A stretch of 64,000 bases of DNA from Rhodoferax sp. GTDB taxonomy: Bacteria; Pseudomonadota; Gammaproteobacteria; Burkholderiales; Burkholderiaceae_C. Within the stretch, counting starts at the first letter, position 1. Each line of letters begins with the position of its first letter. The stretch is taken from contig JARLJH010000040.1 of the NCBI GenBank assembly GCA_031291305.1, positions 62,001 to 126,000 of the forward strand, given 5' to 3'. The notes beneath the pieces were generated by a model. That model made no database searches. It saw only the letters and a list, made by a program, of their open reading frames with translations, and was not told the origin of the DNA. This document shows, one piece after another, positions 8,351 through 15,422 of the stretch. A program made the translations under genes and the position numbers.

Positions 8351-10818
8351 ACGGCGCCATTGGTCGCTTTGAGCGCAAGCGTGTTCTCGGCCAGGGCGCA
8401 CAGGCTGAGGTATGGCTGGCCTTTGACCCCCGACTGGAACGTGAGGTGGCCATCAAGTTGATGAAGCCTGCCGCCCAGCAGGACTACAACGCGGTGAACC
8501 AGTGGCTGCAAGAGGCACGTAGTGTCAGTCGCCTGACGCACACCAACATCGTGCCAGTGTTTGAGGCCGACGTGCAAGGCGATCAGCCCTATCTGGTGTT
8601 TGAGTACGTGCCCGGTCAGACACTGGCGCAGCAACTTGCGCAGGAGGGCGCCATGCCGCCCGCCCAGGCGGTCGCGGTGATGCAGGATGTGCTGGGCGCC
8701 CTGGTCGCGGCGCACGCCAGCGGTGTGGTGCACCGCGACCTGAAGCCCTCCAACGTGCTGATGGACAGCGGCGGGCGTGCTCGGGTGATGGACTTCGGCA
8801 TTGCCGCGCGCATCAGCGTGCAAGCCGCCCCCGAGCAGTTGGCTGAAGTGGCCGGCACACCTGCCTACATGGCCCCCGAGGCGGTACGTGGCGAGGCCAT
8901 CACCCCGCTGATGGATGTGTACAGCGCCGGTCTGATGCTTGCTGAGTTGCTCTGGGGCAAGCAGATTCGCGAACGTGGCAACCTGCAACTGGCGCTGGAA
9001 AAAATTGCCACCCAACCGCAACTTTTTCCGCCCGAGATGATGGCGCGCCTGGATGACGCACTGCGCAGTGTCTTGCTGCGCGCTTGTGCGTTTGAACCTG
9101 GCTTGCGTTACCCCAGTGCCCAGGCTTTTTTGGATGATTTGCTGGCGTGGTCTGGCAAGCAAAAGCAAAACACCGATCACGATGCGGCTACCGGCGCGGG
9201 CAAACAGAACAGCACCCTGGAATTTTTGCTGCGCCGAATGCGCAACAAGAGCGATTTCCCCGCGCTCTCGGAATCGATTGGCCGCATCCAGAGCATGGCC
9301 ACGTCCGAGAAGGAAAGTATCAGCAGTGTCACCAACGAAATCCTGAAAGACGTGGCGCTGACCAACAAACTGCTGCGTCTGGTCAACAGTGCGCATTACG
9401 CACGTGGCAGCAGTGTCGGCACGGTATCGCGCGCCGTCAGCCTGGTGGGCTTCAATGGCATTCGCAACATGGCGCTAAGCTTGGTGCTGCTAGAGCACAT
9501 GCAGGACAAGACCAATGCCCACCTGCTGAAGGAAGAGTTTTTGCGTGCACTGATGGCTGGCTCCATTGCGGCCGAACTGGGCGCGAACCAGATGGAAAGC
9601 GAAGAGGCTTTCATCGGCGCACTGTTTCAGAGCCTGGGGCGCATGCTGTCGCAGTTCTACTTCCCAGAGGAGGCAACCAGTGTTCGCAATCTGGTGAGTG
9701 CACCGCGCGATCCGATCAGCGAGGACGCTGCCTCTACCCGTGTCCTGGGCCTAAGCTACGAGGCACTGGGTCTGGGGGTCTCTAAAGCCTGGGGCTTGCC
9801 TGAGAGCATTCAGCGCTGCATCGTCAAACCCTCGGGCGACCCGCCCAGTCAGCCCGTCAAAGATTCGCAGGCGCGCCTGCGCTGGAGCACTCGGGCCGCC
9901 AACGAGATGGCTGACGCGATGCTGCACACCGATGCCAAGGTGGTCGATGCACGGCTGGCTCAGGTCACCAAGAACTACTGCAAGACACTCGGCATGAACA
10001 TTGACCAGGTGCACGCAGCCACAGCTGCCGCACGCATAAAGCTGGTGGAACTGGCCGAGGCCATGGAGATCACCGTGCACTCAGATTCGCTGGCGGCTCA
10101 CCTGCTGAATCAGAAAGTGGACATTGCGCTGCCGGATTCATCCAACTTGGATCATCAAGCCAACACCGATGTCGATACGATCAGCTCCAATGAGTTGCGT
10201 GCTACCCAGGTGATGCCTGCACAGACCAATCTTGTGGTTTCACCTACTGCGCCACAAGGCGTATCCCCGGCGTTAGGGGAATTACAAACCAAATCGGAGC
10301 AAGCGGCGCAGACGCTCACAGCGGGCATTCAGGACATCACCAATGCCATGGTGGACGACTTCCGCTTGAGCGATGTGCTACGCATGATTTTGGAGGCCAT
10401 GTTCCGCGCGCTGGAATTCAACCGCATTGTTTTTTGCATGCGCGACACCAAAACCGACACGCTGACTGGCCGTTTCGGGCTGGGCGAGGGCATTGAGGCG
10501 GTGGTCAAACAGTTCAACGTGCCGATGAGACCTTCCGGGTCGATTGACCTGTTTGCGGCCATTTGCGGCAAAGGTGCCGACACCCTGATCAGCGATGCCA
10601 GCGACCCGCGCATCATGCAGCGCCTGCCGGCGTGGTATCTCAAGGCCTACAACGCGCCTACGTTTCTGATACTGCCGCTGTTGCTCAAGGGCAAGCCCTT
10701 TGGCATGATCTACGCCGACAAGGCGCAACAAGGTGGTTTGGTGGTCGATGACAAAGAGCTGTCTTTGTTGCGCACCCTGCGAAACCAGGCGGTGATGGCG
10801 TTTAAGCAATCTGCCTGA
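8347..10818 (+). CDS. Ser/Thr protein kinase-HDOD-GAF fusion protein
   Basis: A cytosolic protein of 823 residues with three modules. Residues 1-270 are a Hanks-type kinase: glycine loop GQGAQAEVWLA, HRDLKPSN with catalytic Asp131, DFG at 149-151 and a GTPAYMAPE activation segment, so all catalytic residues are present. About 285-485 is an HDOD domain (LLRLVNSAHYARG, VSRAVSLVGFNGIRNMAL), a signalling relative of HD phosphohydrolases. About 645-820 is a GAF domain. There is no membrane segment, unlike PknB-type kinases. It is co-translated with a SIMPL protein. The output is unknown; HDOD proteins often act in motility, biofilm or second-messenger control. Confidence 0.9.
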   Translation: MNGAIGRFERKRVLGQGAQAEVWLAFDPRLEREVAIKLMKPAAQQDYNAVNQWLQEARSVSRLTHTNIVPVFEADVQGDQPYLVFEYVPGQTLAQQLAQEGAMPPAQAVAVMQDVLGALVAAHASGVVHRDLKPSNVLMDSGGRARVMDFGIAARISVQAAPEQLAEVAGTPAYMAPEAVRGEAITPLMDVYSAGLMLAELLWGKQIRERGNLQLALEKIATQPQLFPPEMMARLDDALRSVLLRACAFEPGLRYPSAQAFLDDLLAWSGKQKQNTDHDAATGAGKQNSTLEFLLRRMRNKSDFPALSESIGRIQSMATSEKESISSVTNEILKDVALTNKLLRLVNSAHYARGSSVGTVSRAVSLVGFNGIRNMALSLVLLEHMQDKTNAHLLKEEFLRALMAGSIAAELGANQMESEEAFIGALFQSLGRMLSQFYFPEEATSVRNLVSAPRDPISEDAASTRVLGLSYEALGLGVSKAWGLPESIQRCIVKPSGDPPSQPVKDSQARLRWSTRAANEMADAMLHTDAKVVDARLAQVTKNYCKTLGMNIDQVHAATAAARIKLVELAEAMEITVHSDSLAAHLLNQKVDIALPDSSNLDHQANTDVDTISSNELRATQVMPAQTNLVVSPTAPQGVSPALGELQTKSEQAAQTLTAGIQDITNAMVDDFRLSDVLRMILEAMFRALEFNRIVFCMRDTKTDTLTGRFGLGEGIEAVVKQFNVPMRPSGSIDLFAAICGKGADTLISDASDPRIMQRLPAWYLKAYNAPTFLILPLLLKGKPFGMIYADKAQQGGLVVDDKELSLLRTLRNQAVMAFKQSA

Positions 10819-10835
10819 GTGTCTTATGCCTTTTA

Positions 10836-10877
10836 TGGCTGTAGCCCTTTTTTCATAAGGGTTGTCTACTATTGAAT
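10836..10877 (+). repeat. Dispersed palindromic repeat, intergenic copy before the GNAT gene
   Basis: AGCCCTT (10843-10849) and AAGGGTT (10857-10863) form the stem around TTTTCAT. The downstream end runs into the GGAG ribosome site of the GNAT gene (10880-10883). Confidence 0.65.
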
Positions 10878-10890
10878 ATGGAGTAATCTG

Positions 10891-11400
10891 GTGCCTCATA
10901 CAGTCCGGCTCACGCCCGGGGATGCATCCGCTTATCGCGCGCTCATGCTGCAGGCGTATGCACAGCACCCGCAGGCGTTTACCTCCAGTGTTGCAGAACG
11001 CGCGGCGCTGCCGCTGATTTGGTGGGAGCAACGGCTGAGTGACGCAAGCCGGGCTGCCGAAGTGGTTTTGGGTGTCCGCCGTGACGATCATCTTGTGGCC
11101 GCAGTGGGTCTGGGCTTTGATGTGCGTGAAAAAGCCCGTCACAAAGCCACATTGTTTGGCATGTACGTTGCCCCCAATGCGCGCCAGCAAGGTCTGGGTG
11201 CGGCGCTGGTGCAGCGGGCGTTGGCATGTGCCCGCAGCCGTGTCGATGTCAAACTGGTGCAACTCACCGTGACAGAGGGCAACCACGCGGCCCAGGCGCT
11301 GTATGAGCGTCATGGCTTTGTGACTTTTGGCCTGGAACCCATGGCCGTGGCGGTGGGGAATGACTTTGTTGCCAAGGTCCACATGTGGCGCCTGCTTTGA
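10891..11400 (+). CDS. GNAT family N-acetyltransferase
   Basis: A protein of 169 residues from a GTG preceded by GGAG at 7-base spacing. The acetyl-CoA binding motif A is visible as YVAPNARQQGLGAALVQRAL, followed by a motif B region (LTVTEGNHAAQALYERHGF) typical of single-domain GNAT enzymes. The acceptor substrate cannot be inferred. It follows the kinase gene by 72 bases filled mostly by a dispersed repeat, so co-transcription is uncertain. Confidence 0.85.
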   Translation: MPHTVRLTPGDASAYRALMLQAYAQHPQAFTSSVAERAALPLIWWEQRLSDASRAAEVVLGVRRDDHLVAAVGLGFDVREKARHKATLFGMYVAPNARQQGLGAALVQRALACARSRVDVKLVQLTVTEGNHAAQALYERHGFVTFGLEPMAVAVGNDFVAKVHMWRLL

Positions 11401-11441
11401 CCCTTTGGCAGCTTGGTGTGGGGGAAAATTGGCTTGAAATC

Positions 11442-11480
11442 AAGGGTAAACCCTTAGATATGCATCAGGGTAAACCCTGA
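11442..11480. promoter_or_regulatory. Two tandem palindromic operators upstream of the CoA-transferase gene
   Basis: AAGGGTAAACCCTT (11442-11455) and TCAGGGTAAACCCTGA (11465-11480) share the core AGGGTAAACCCT, have 6- and 7-base perfect arms, and are centred 24 bases apart on the same face of the helix. Tandem dyads about 85 bases before a start codon look like the binding site of a dimeric regulator; which one is not known to me. Confidence 0.6.
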
Positions 11481-11563
11481 AATTTTGCGGTGTCACTGCT
11501 AGACTTGATCGGTTTGGCCACCTGCCAGACAGTACCAGTTGTTTTAACCCCAACCAGAGTCTT

Positions 11564-13090
11564 ATGGCCATGTTATCTGATGATCGCATTCGCAATCCCC
11601 TTCTGAAATCCAAAATCATGTCGGCTGAAGCCGCAGCCGAATTGATCCCGGCCGGTGCCAATGTCGGCATGAGCGGTTTTACCGGCTCGGGTTATCCCAA
11701 GCTGGTGCCAGGGGCGCTGGCGCGACGCATGAAAAAGGCGCACGCTGCTGGCGAGGAGTTCCGTATCGGCCTGTGGACGGGTGCCTCCACCGCGCCTGAA
11801 CTCGACGGTGTGCTGGCCGACGCGCAAGGTGTTGAAATGCGCCTGCCTTACCAGTCCGACCCGACCGTGCGCAAACAGATCAACGCCGGTCAGATGCAAT
11901 ACACCGACTTGCACCTCTCGCACGTGGCGCAATTGGTTTGGTTCGGCTTCCTGGGTAACCTGGATGTGGCGGTGGTCGAAGTGGCTGGCATCCTGCCTGA
12001 CGGGCGCCTGATTCCGTCCTCATCGGTGGGCAACAACAAAACCTGGATCGATCAGGCCGACAAGATCATCCTGGAGGTCAACAGCATGCAGCACCCTGGT
12101 CTGGAGGGCATGCACGACATCTATTACGGCACCCAGTTGCCACCAGATCGCCAGCCGATTCCGCTGGTGCGCTCCAGCGGTCGTATTGGTGAAGCTTATC
12201 TGCGCTGCGACCTGAGCAAGGTGATTGCCGTGGTTGAGACCAACCAGCCAGACCGCAACACCCCGTTTGCCGCGCCGGATGAAACCTCGCAACGCATTGC
12301 CAACCACGTCATCGATTTTCTCGGGCAAGAAGTCAAAGCCGGGCGTTTACCTGCCGACCTGTTGCCTCTGCAATCCGGCGTGGGCAACATTGCCAACGCG
12401 GTGTTGGCCGGGTTGAACAAGGGTCCGTTCGAAAACATGACGGCCTACACCGAAGTGTTGCAAGACGGCATGCTCGACATGCTGCGCTCGGGCAAACTGA
12501 CCTCTGCGTCAGCCACGGCGCTGTCGTTCAGCCCAGAGGCGCTGAAAGACTTCAACGACAACATTGATTTCTACAGCAAACGCATCGTGCTGCGCCCGCA
12601 GGAAATCAGCAACCACCCCGAAGTGGTGCGCCGCCTGGGTGTGATCGCCATGAACGCCATGATCGAAGCCGACATCTATGGCAACGTCAACTCCACGCAC
12701 ATCAAAGGCACCAGCATCATGAACGGCATTGGCGGTTCTGGCGACTTTGCCCGCAACGCCTTCCTGTCATTCTTTGTGACGCCCTCTACCGCCAAGAACG
12801 GTGCGCTGTCTTGCATCGTGCCGATGGTCTCGCACGTGGACCACACCGAACACGATGTGCAGATTCTGGTGACTGAGCAGGGTCTGGCCGACCTGCGCGG
12901 CCTGTCGCCCAAGCAGCGCGCCCGCCTGATCATCGAGAAGTGCGCCCACCCCGACTACCGCCCGGCGCTGACCGAGTATTACGAGCGCGCCCTGCGTGAA
13001 TCCCCCGGCAAACACACGCCGCACCTGATGAACGAAGCCTTTAGCTGGCAGGACAATGTTGTCAAGGTGCTCAACACCACAACCGCCTGA
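11564..13090 (+). CDS. Acetyl-CoA hydrolase/transferase family protein (succinyl-CoA:acetate CoA-transferase type)
   Basis: A cytosolic enzyme of 508 residues moving CoA between acyl groups, probably succinate/acetate or similar short acids. Family hallmarks are the N-terminal VGMSGFTGSGYPK, the glycine-rich GVGNIANAVLAGL, the TEVLQDGML segment carrying the likely catalytic Glu, and the C-terminal GIGGSGDFARNAFLSF and VTEQGLADLRGLSPKQRA blocks. The length matches the Cat1/AarC group. Two starts (11564, 11570) are two codons apart. Two palindromic operator-like sequences lie upstream, and 3-hydroxybutyrate dehydrogenase lies downstream in convergent orientation, which fits acetate/PHB carbon flow. 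The exact substrate pair is uncertain. Confidence 0.88.
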   Translation: MAMLSDDRIRNPLLKSKIMSAEAAAELIPAGANVGMSGFTGSGYPKLVPGALARRMKKAHAAGEEFRIGLWTGASTAPELDGVLADAQGVEMRLPYQSDPTVRKQINAGQMQYTDLHLSHVAQLVWFGFLGNLDVAVVEVAGILPDGRLIPSSSVGNNKTWIDQADKIILEVNSMQHPGLEGMHDIYYGTQLPPDRQPIPLVRSSGRIGEAYLRCDLSKVIAVVETNQPDRNTPFAAPDETSQRIANHVIDFLGQEVKAGRLPADLLPLQSGVGNIANAVLAGLNKGPFENMTAYTEVLQDGMLDMLRSGKLTSASATALSFSPEALKDFNDNIDFYSKRIVLRPQEISNHPEVVRRLGVIAMNAMIEADIYGNVNSTHIKGTSIMNGIGGSGDFARNAFLSFFVTPSTAKNGALSCIVPMVSHVDHTEHDVQILVTEQGLADLRGLSPKQRARLIIEKCAHPDYRPALTEYYERALRESPGKHTPHLMNEAFSWQDNVVKVLNTTTA

Positions 13091-13158
13091 TTCTGGGACG
13101 GGCAGCGGGGGTCGTGGCGGCGCTTTCGCTGTTGTTGGGTAGACTGGTTGCTGTGATT

Positions 13159-13205
13159 TCAATAGCTTCTAGCCCTTTACTTATAAGGGCTAGAAGCTAT
13201 TTTCA
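13159..13205 (+). repeat. Dispersed palindromic repeat, best-preserved copy
   Basis: Perfect 17-base arms: AATAGCTTCTAGCCCTT (13161-13177) and AAGGGCTAGAAGCTATT (13185-13201), loop TACTTAT, then a T-rich tail. It serves as the reference copy for the other members. It may also end transcription of the CoA-transferase gene. Confidence 0.85.
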
Positions 13206-13246
13206 TTTGAGATCTCAAGACAATCATCAACGCAACCCAGGGCGAG

Positions 13247-13537
13247 TTGGTTGCGGCCGACACCTCGGATGGGCCGGTTTTCGACGGGCTCAATCGGCAG
13301 GATGAATCGTTGTCAACTCGTGGATTCTGGTCGAATCTGAGTTCCGGCTTGAAGGTATCCACAACCCGAACGCTCAGAACCGTTGTCATCGCTATGCAAG
13401 CTGATGTCTGCCGCGCTTGCCAGCCAAGCGGACCTTCGATAGAAATGTCCTCAAAGGCCACAACTGCCGAAGTGCGGCTGAAGGTGAGTGCTCGGGACTT
13501 GATTTCGTTCCAGGAGAGCGGCTTGGAAAATATATAA
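13247..13537 (+). CDS. Unrecognised small ORF between two repeats
   Basis: A 96-codon frame with a TTG start and no clear ribosome site; the frame stays open a little upstream (TIINATQGELVAADT). I do not recognise the product; it has no membrane segment and contains a CRAC motif. The 518-base gap it lies in, between two convergent metabolic genes, is flanked by a dispersed repeat copy on each side in opposite orientation. It could be a gene remnant or non-coding. An overlapping minus-strand frame (13177-13461) is equally long, so coding is unproven. Confidence 0.2.
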   Translation: MVAADTSDGPVFDGLNRQDESLSTRGFWSNLSSGLKVSTTRTLRTVVIAMQADVCRACQPSGPSIEMSSKATTAEVRLKVSARDLISFQESGLENI

Positions 13538-13584
13538 AAAATCGGGCTTTAGCCCTTGTTTTATCTGAGCTGGTAGCTTCCAAG
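13537..13584 (-). repeat. Dispersed palindromic repeat, reverse-oriented copy
   Basis: Read on the minus strand it follows the family order: AGCTACCAGCTC, spacer, AAGGGCTAAAGCCCGATTTTT. It contains a small perfect hairpin GGGCT-TT-AGCCC at 13544-13555. It lies 24 bases past the bdhA stop codon and could act as that gene's terminator. Confidence 0.65.
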
Positions 13585-13608
13585 AATATAGCGCTGGCGC
13601 TGGCGTGC

Positions 13609-14379
13609 TTACTGCGCCGCCCAGCCCCCATCCATGTTCCAGGCGACACCACGCACGTTGTTGCCTGCGGGCGAGCAGAAAAACACCGCCAGCGCGCCGA
13701 GTTCTTCTGGGGTGGTGAACTGCATCGACGGCTCTTTTTCACCCAGCAACAGCTTGGTCGCATCTTCGTTGGAGATTCCTTGCGTGGCGGCTTTGGCATC
13801 CACCTGCTTTTGCACCAGCGGGGTCAGCACCCAGCCGGGGCAGATGGCGTTGCAGGTGACGCCGGTGGTGGCGTTTTCTAGCGCGGTGACCTTGGTCAGG
13901 CCCACCACGCCGTGTTTGGCGGCCACGTAGGCGGCTTTTTCAGCCGAGGCCACCAGCCCGTGCACCGATGCCACGTTGATGATGCGGCCCCAGCCCGCCG
14001 CTTGCATGGCGGGCAAGGCCAAGCGTGTGGCGTGAAAGGCGCTGCTCATATTGATGGCGATGATGGCGTCCCAGCGCTCGGGCGGGAAGTTTTCAACCCG
14101 CGCTACATGTTGGATGCCGGCGTTGTTGACCAGGATATCGACGCGGCCAAACTGTTCGGCCGCGTAGGCGATCATGGCCTCAATCTCTGCGGGTTTGCTC
14201 ATGTCGGCGCCGTGGTAAGCCACTTTTGCGCCCAGCGCGGCGACTTCGGCTTTGGGGCCGTCGACATCGCCAAAGCCGTTGATGACGATGTTGGCGCCCT
14301 GTGCGGCTAGCGCCTTGGCAATGCCCAGACCAATGCCGCTGGTGGAGCCGGTGACGAGTGCTGTTTTGCCTTTGAGCAT
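13609..14379 (-). CDS. bdhA: D-3-hydroxybutyrate dehydrogenase
   Basis: A 256-residue short-chain dehydrogenase interconverting 3-hydroxybutyrate and acetoacetate with NAD, the last step of PHB breakdown. It shows the cofactor motif TGSTSGIG (10-17), NNAGIQH (85-91), Asn110, and the catalytic set Ser138, Tyr151 and Lys155. The segment TALENATTGVTCNAICPGWVLTPLVQKQ is characteristic of this subfamily. Convergent with the CoA-transferase gene and divergent from the alpha/beta hydrolase gene with about 95 bases between starts. Confidence 0.92.
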   Translation of the reverse strand: MLKGKTALVTGSTSGIGLGIAKALAAQGANIVINGFGDVDGPKAEVAALGAKVAYHGADMSKPAEIEAMIAYAAEQFGRVDILVNNAGIQHVARVENFPPERWDAIIAINMSSAFHATRLALPAMQAAGWGRIINVASVHGLVASAEKAAYVAAKHGVVGLTKVTALENATTGVTCNAICPGWVLTPLVQKQVDAKAATQGISNEDATKLLLGEKEPSMQFTTPEELGALAVFFCSPAGNNVRGVAWNMDGGWAAQ

Positions 14380-14474
14380 GGGTTTTCTCCGAAAATTGAT
14401 TGGATTGGCAGCAGGTACCCAAAGTGGGTAACCAGTTTGAATTAGGATGCAGTCATTATCCAGTGACGTCCCAC

Positions 14475-15371
14475 ATGTCTGATCCTATCCTTCAATTTAT
14501 CCCTTGCCCCGACGCCGACGGCGGGCACAACATGGCTTACTGGCAGTGGGGTAATCCGACCAGCGCCCATGTGGTGCTGTGCGTGCATGGCTTGACGCGC
14601 CAGGGACGTGACTTTGACACCCTGGCTCAAGCCTTGTGTGAGAAGGCGGGCGGGCAGATTCGGGTGGTTTGCCCCGATGTGGTGGGCCGTGGGCAAAGCG
14701 ATTGGCTGAAAGACCCGCAGGGCTATCAGATTCCGTTTTACGCGGCAGACATGTTCACGCTGCTGGCACATCTGCAAGCCACCACGCTGGATTGGGTGGG
14801 CACCAGCATGGGGGGGCTGATCGGCATGGTGATGGCTGGCCAGTCGGAGTTGCCTGCGTTTGCCCAAATTCGCCGCTTGGTGCTCAACGATGTCGGGCCG
14901 GTGATCGAATGGCAGGCCTTGCAGCGTATTGGCCAGTATCTGGGCCATGTGCCGGTGTTTGAAACCGAGCAGCAGGCTGCCGACGCGCTGTGGGCCATCG
15001 CCAGCAGTTTTGGCCCGCACACGCCCGAGCAATGGATGGCCTTGACGCGACCACAGATCAAACCATTGGGTGACGCGTCTGGGCGGCTCACGCTGCGCTA
15101 CGACCCAGGCCTGGCGGAGCCATTCAAGGCGGTCACGCCAGAATCTGCTGCGCAGGGCGAGGCGCTGTTGTGGCAGGCCTATGACCAGATCACCGCGCAA
15201 ACGCTGCTGGTGCGGGGCATGGCGTCAGACTTGCTGTCGGTGGCTACGGCGCAGGCGATGACGCAGCGCGGCCCCAAGGCAAAATTGGTTGAGTTTGCTG
15301 GCGTGGGCCATGCGCCCACATTTGTGGCGCACGATCAGGTGGACGCGGTGGTGTCGTTCCTGCTGCCATAA
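14475..15371 (+). CDS. Alpha/beta hydrolase
   Basis: A protein of 298 residues from the ATG at 14475; a TTG at 14400 would add 25 atypical residues. The nucleophile elbow is GTSMGG with Ser111, the oxyanion region is CVHGLTRQGRDF, and the C-terminal GVGHAPTF carries the likely catalytic His. No signal peptide is seen. Next to bdhA it may act on a hydroxyalkanoate or other ester, but nothing in the sequence fixes the substrate. Confidence 0.85.
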   Translation: MSDPILQFIPCPDADGGHNMAYWQWGNPTSAHVVLCVHGLTRQGRDFDTLAQALCEKAGGQIRVVCPDVVGRGQSDWLKDPQGYQIPFYAADMFTLLAHLQATTLDWVGTSMGGLIGMVMAGQSELPAFAQIRRLVLNDVGPVIEWQALQRIGQYLGHVPVFETEQQAADALWAIASSFGPHTPEQWMALTRPQIKPLGDASGRLTLRYDPGLAEPFKAVTPESAAQGEALLWQAYDQITAQTLLVRGMASDLLSVATAQAMTQRGPKAKLVEFAGVGHAPTFVAHDQVDAVVSFLLP

Positions 15372-15422
15372 CAAGGCACGGGATGGCTTGCGCAAGCACA
15401 GTATTCAGGGATAGTGTTTTTA

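Noticed and set aside
13177-13461. 94-codon minus-strand frame between the two repeats
   Set aside because: It overlaps an equally plausible plus-strand frame and starts inside the repeat-flanked segment; neither is supported, so only one was listed at low confidence.
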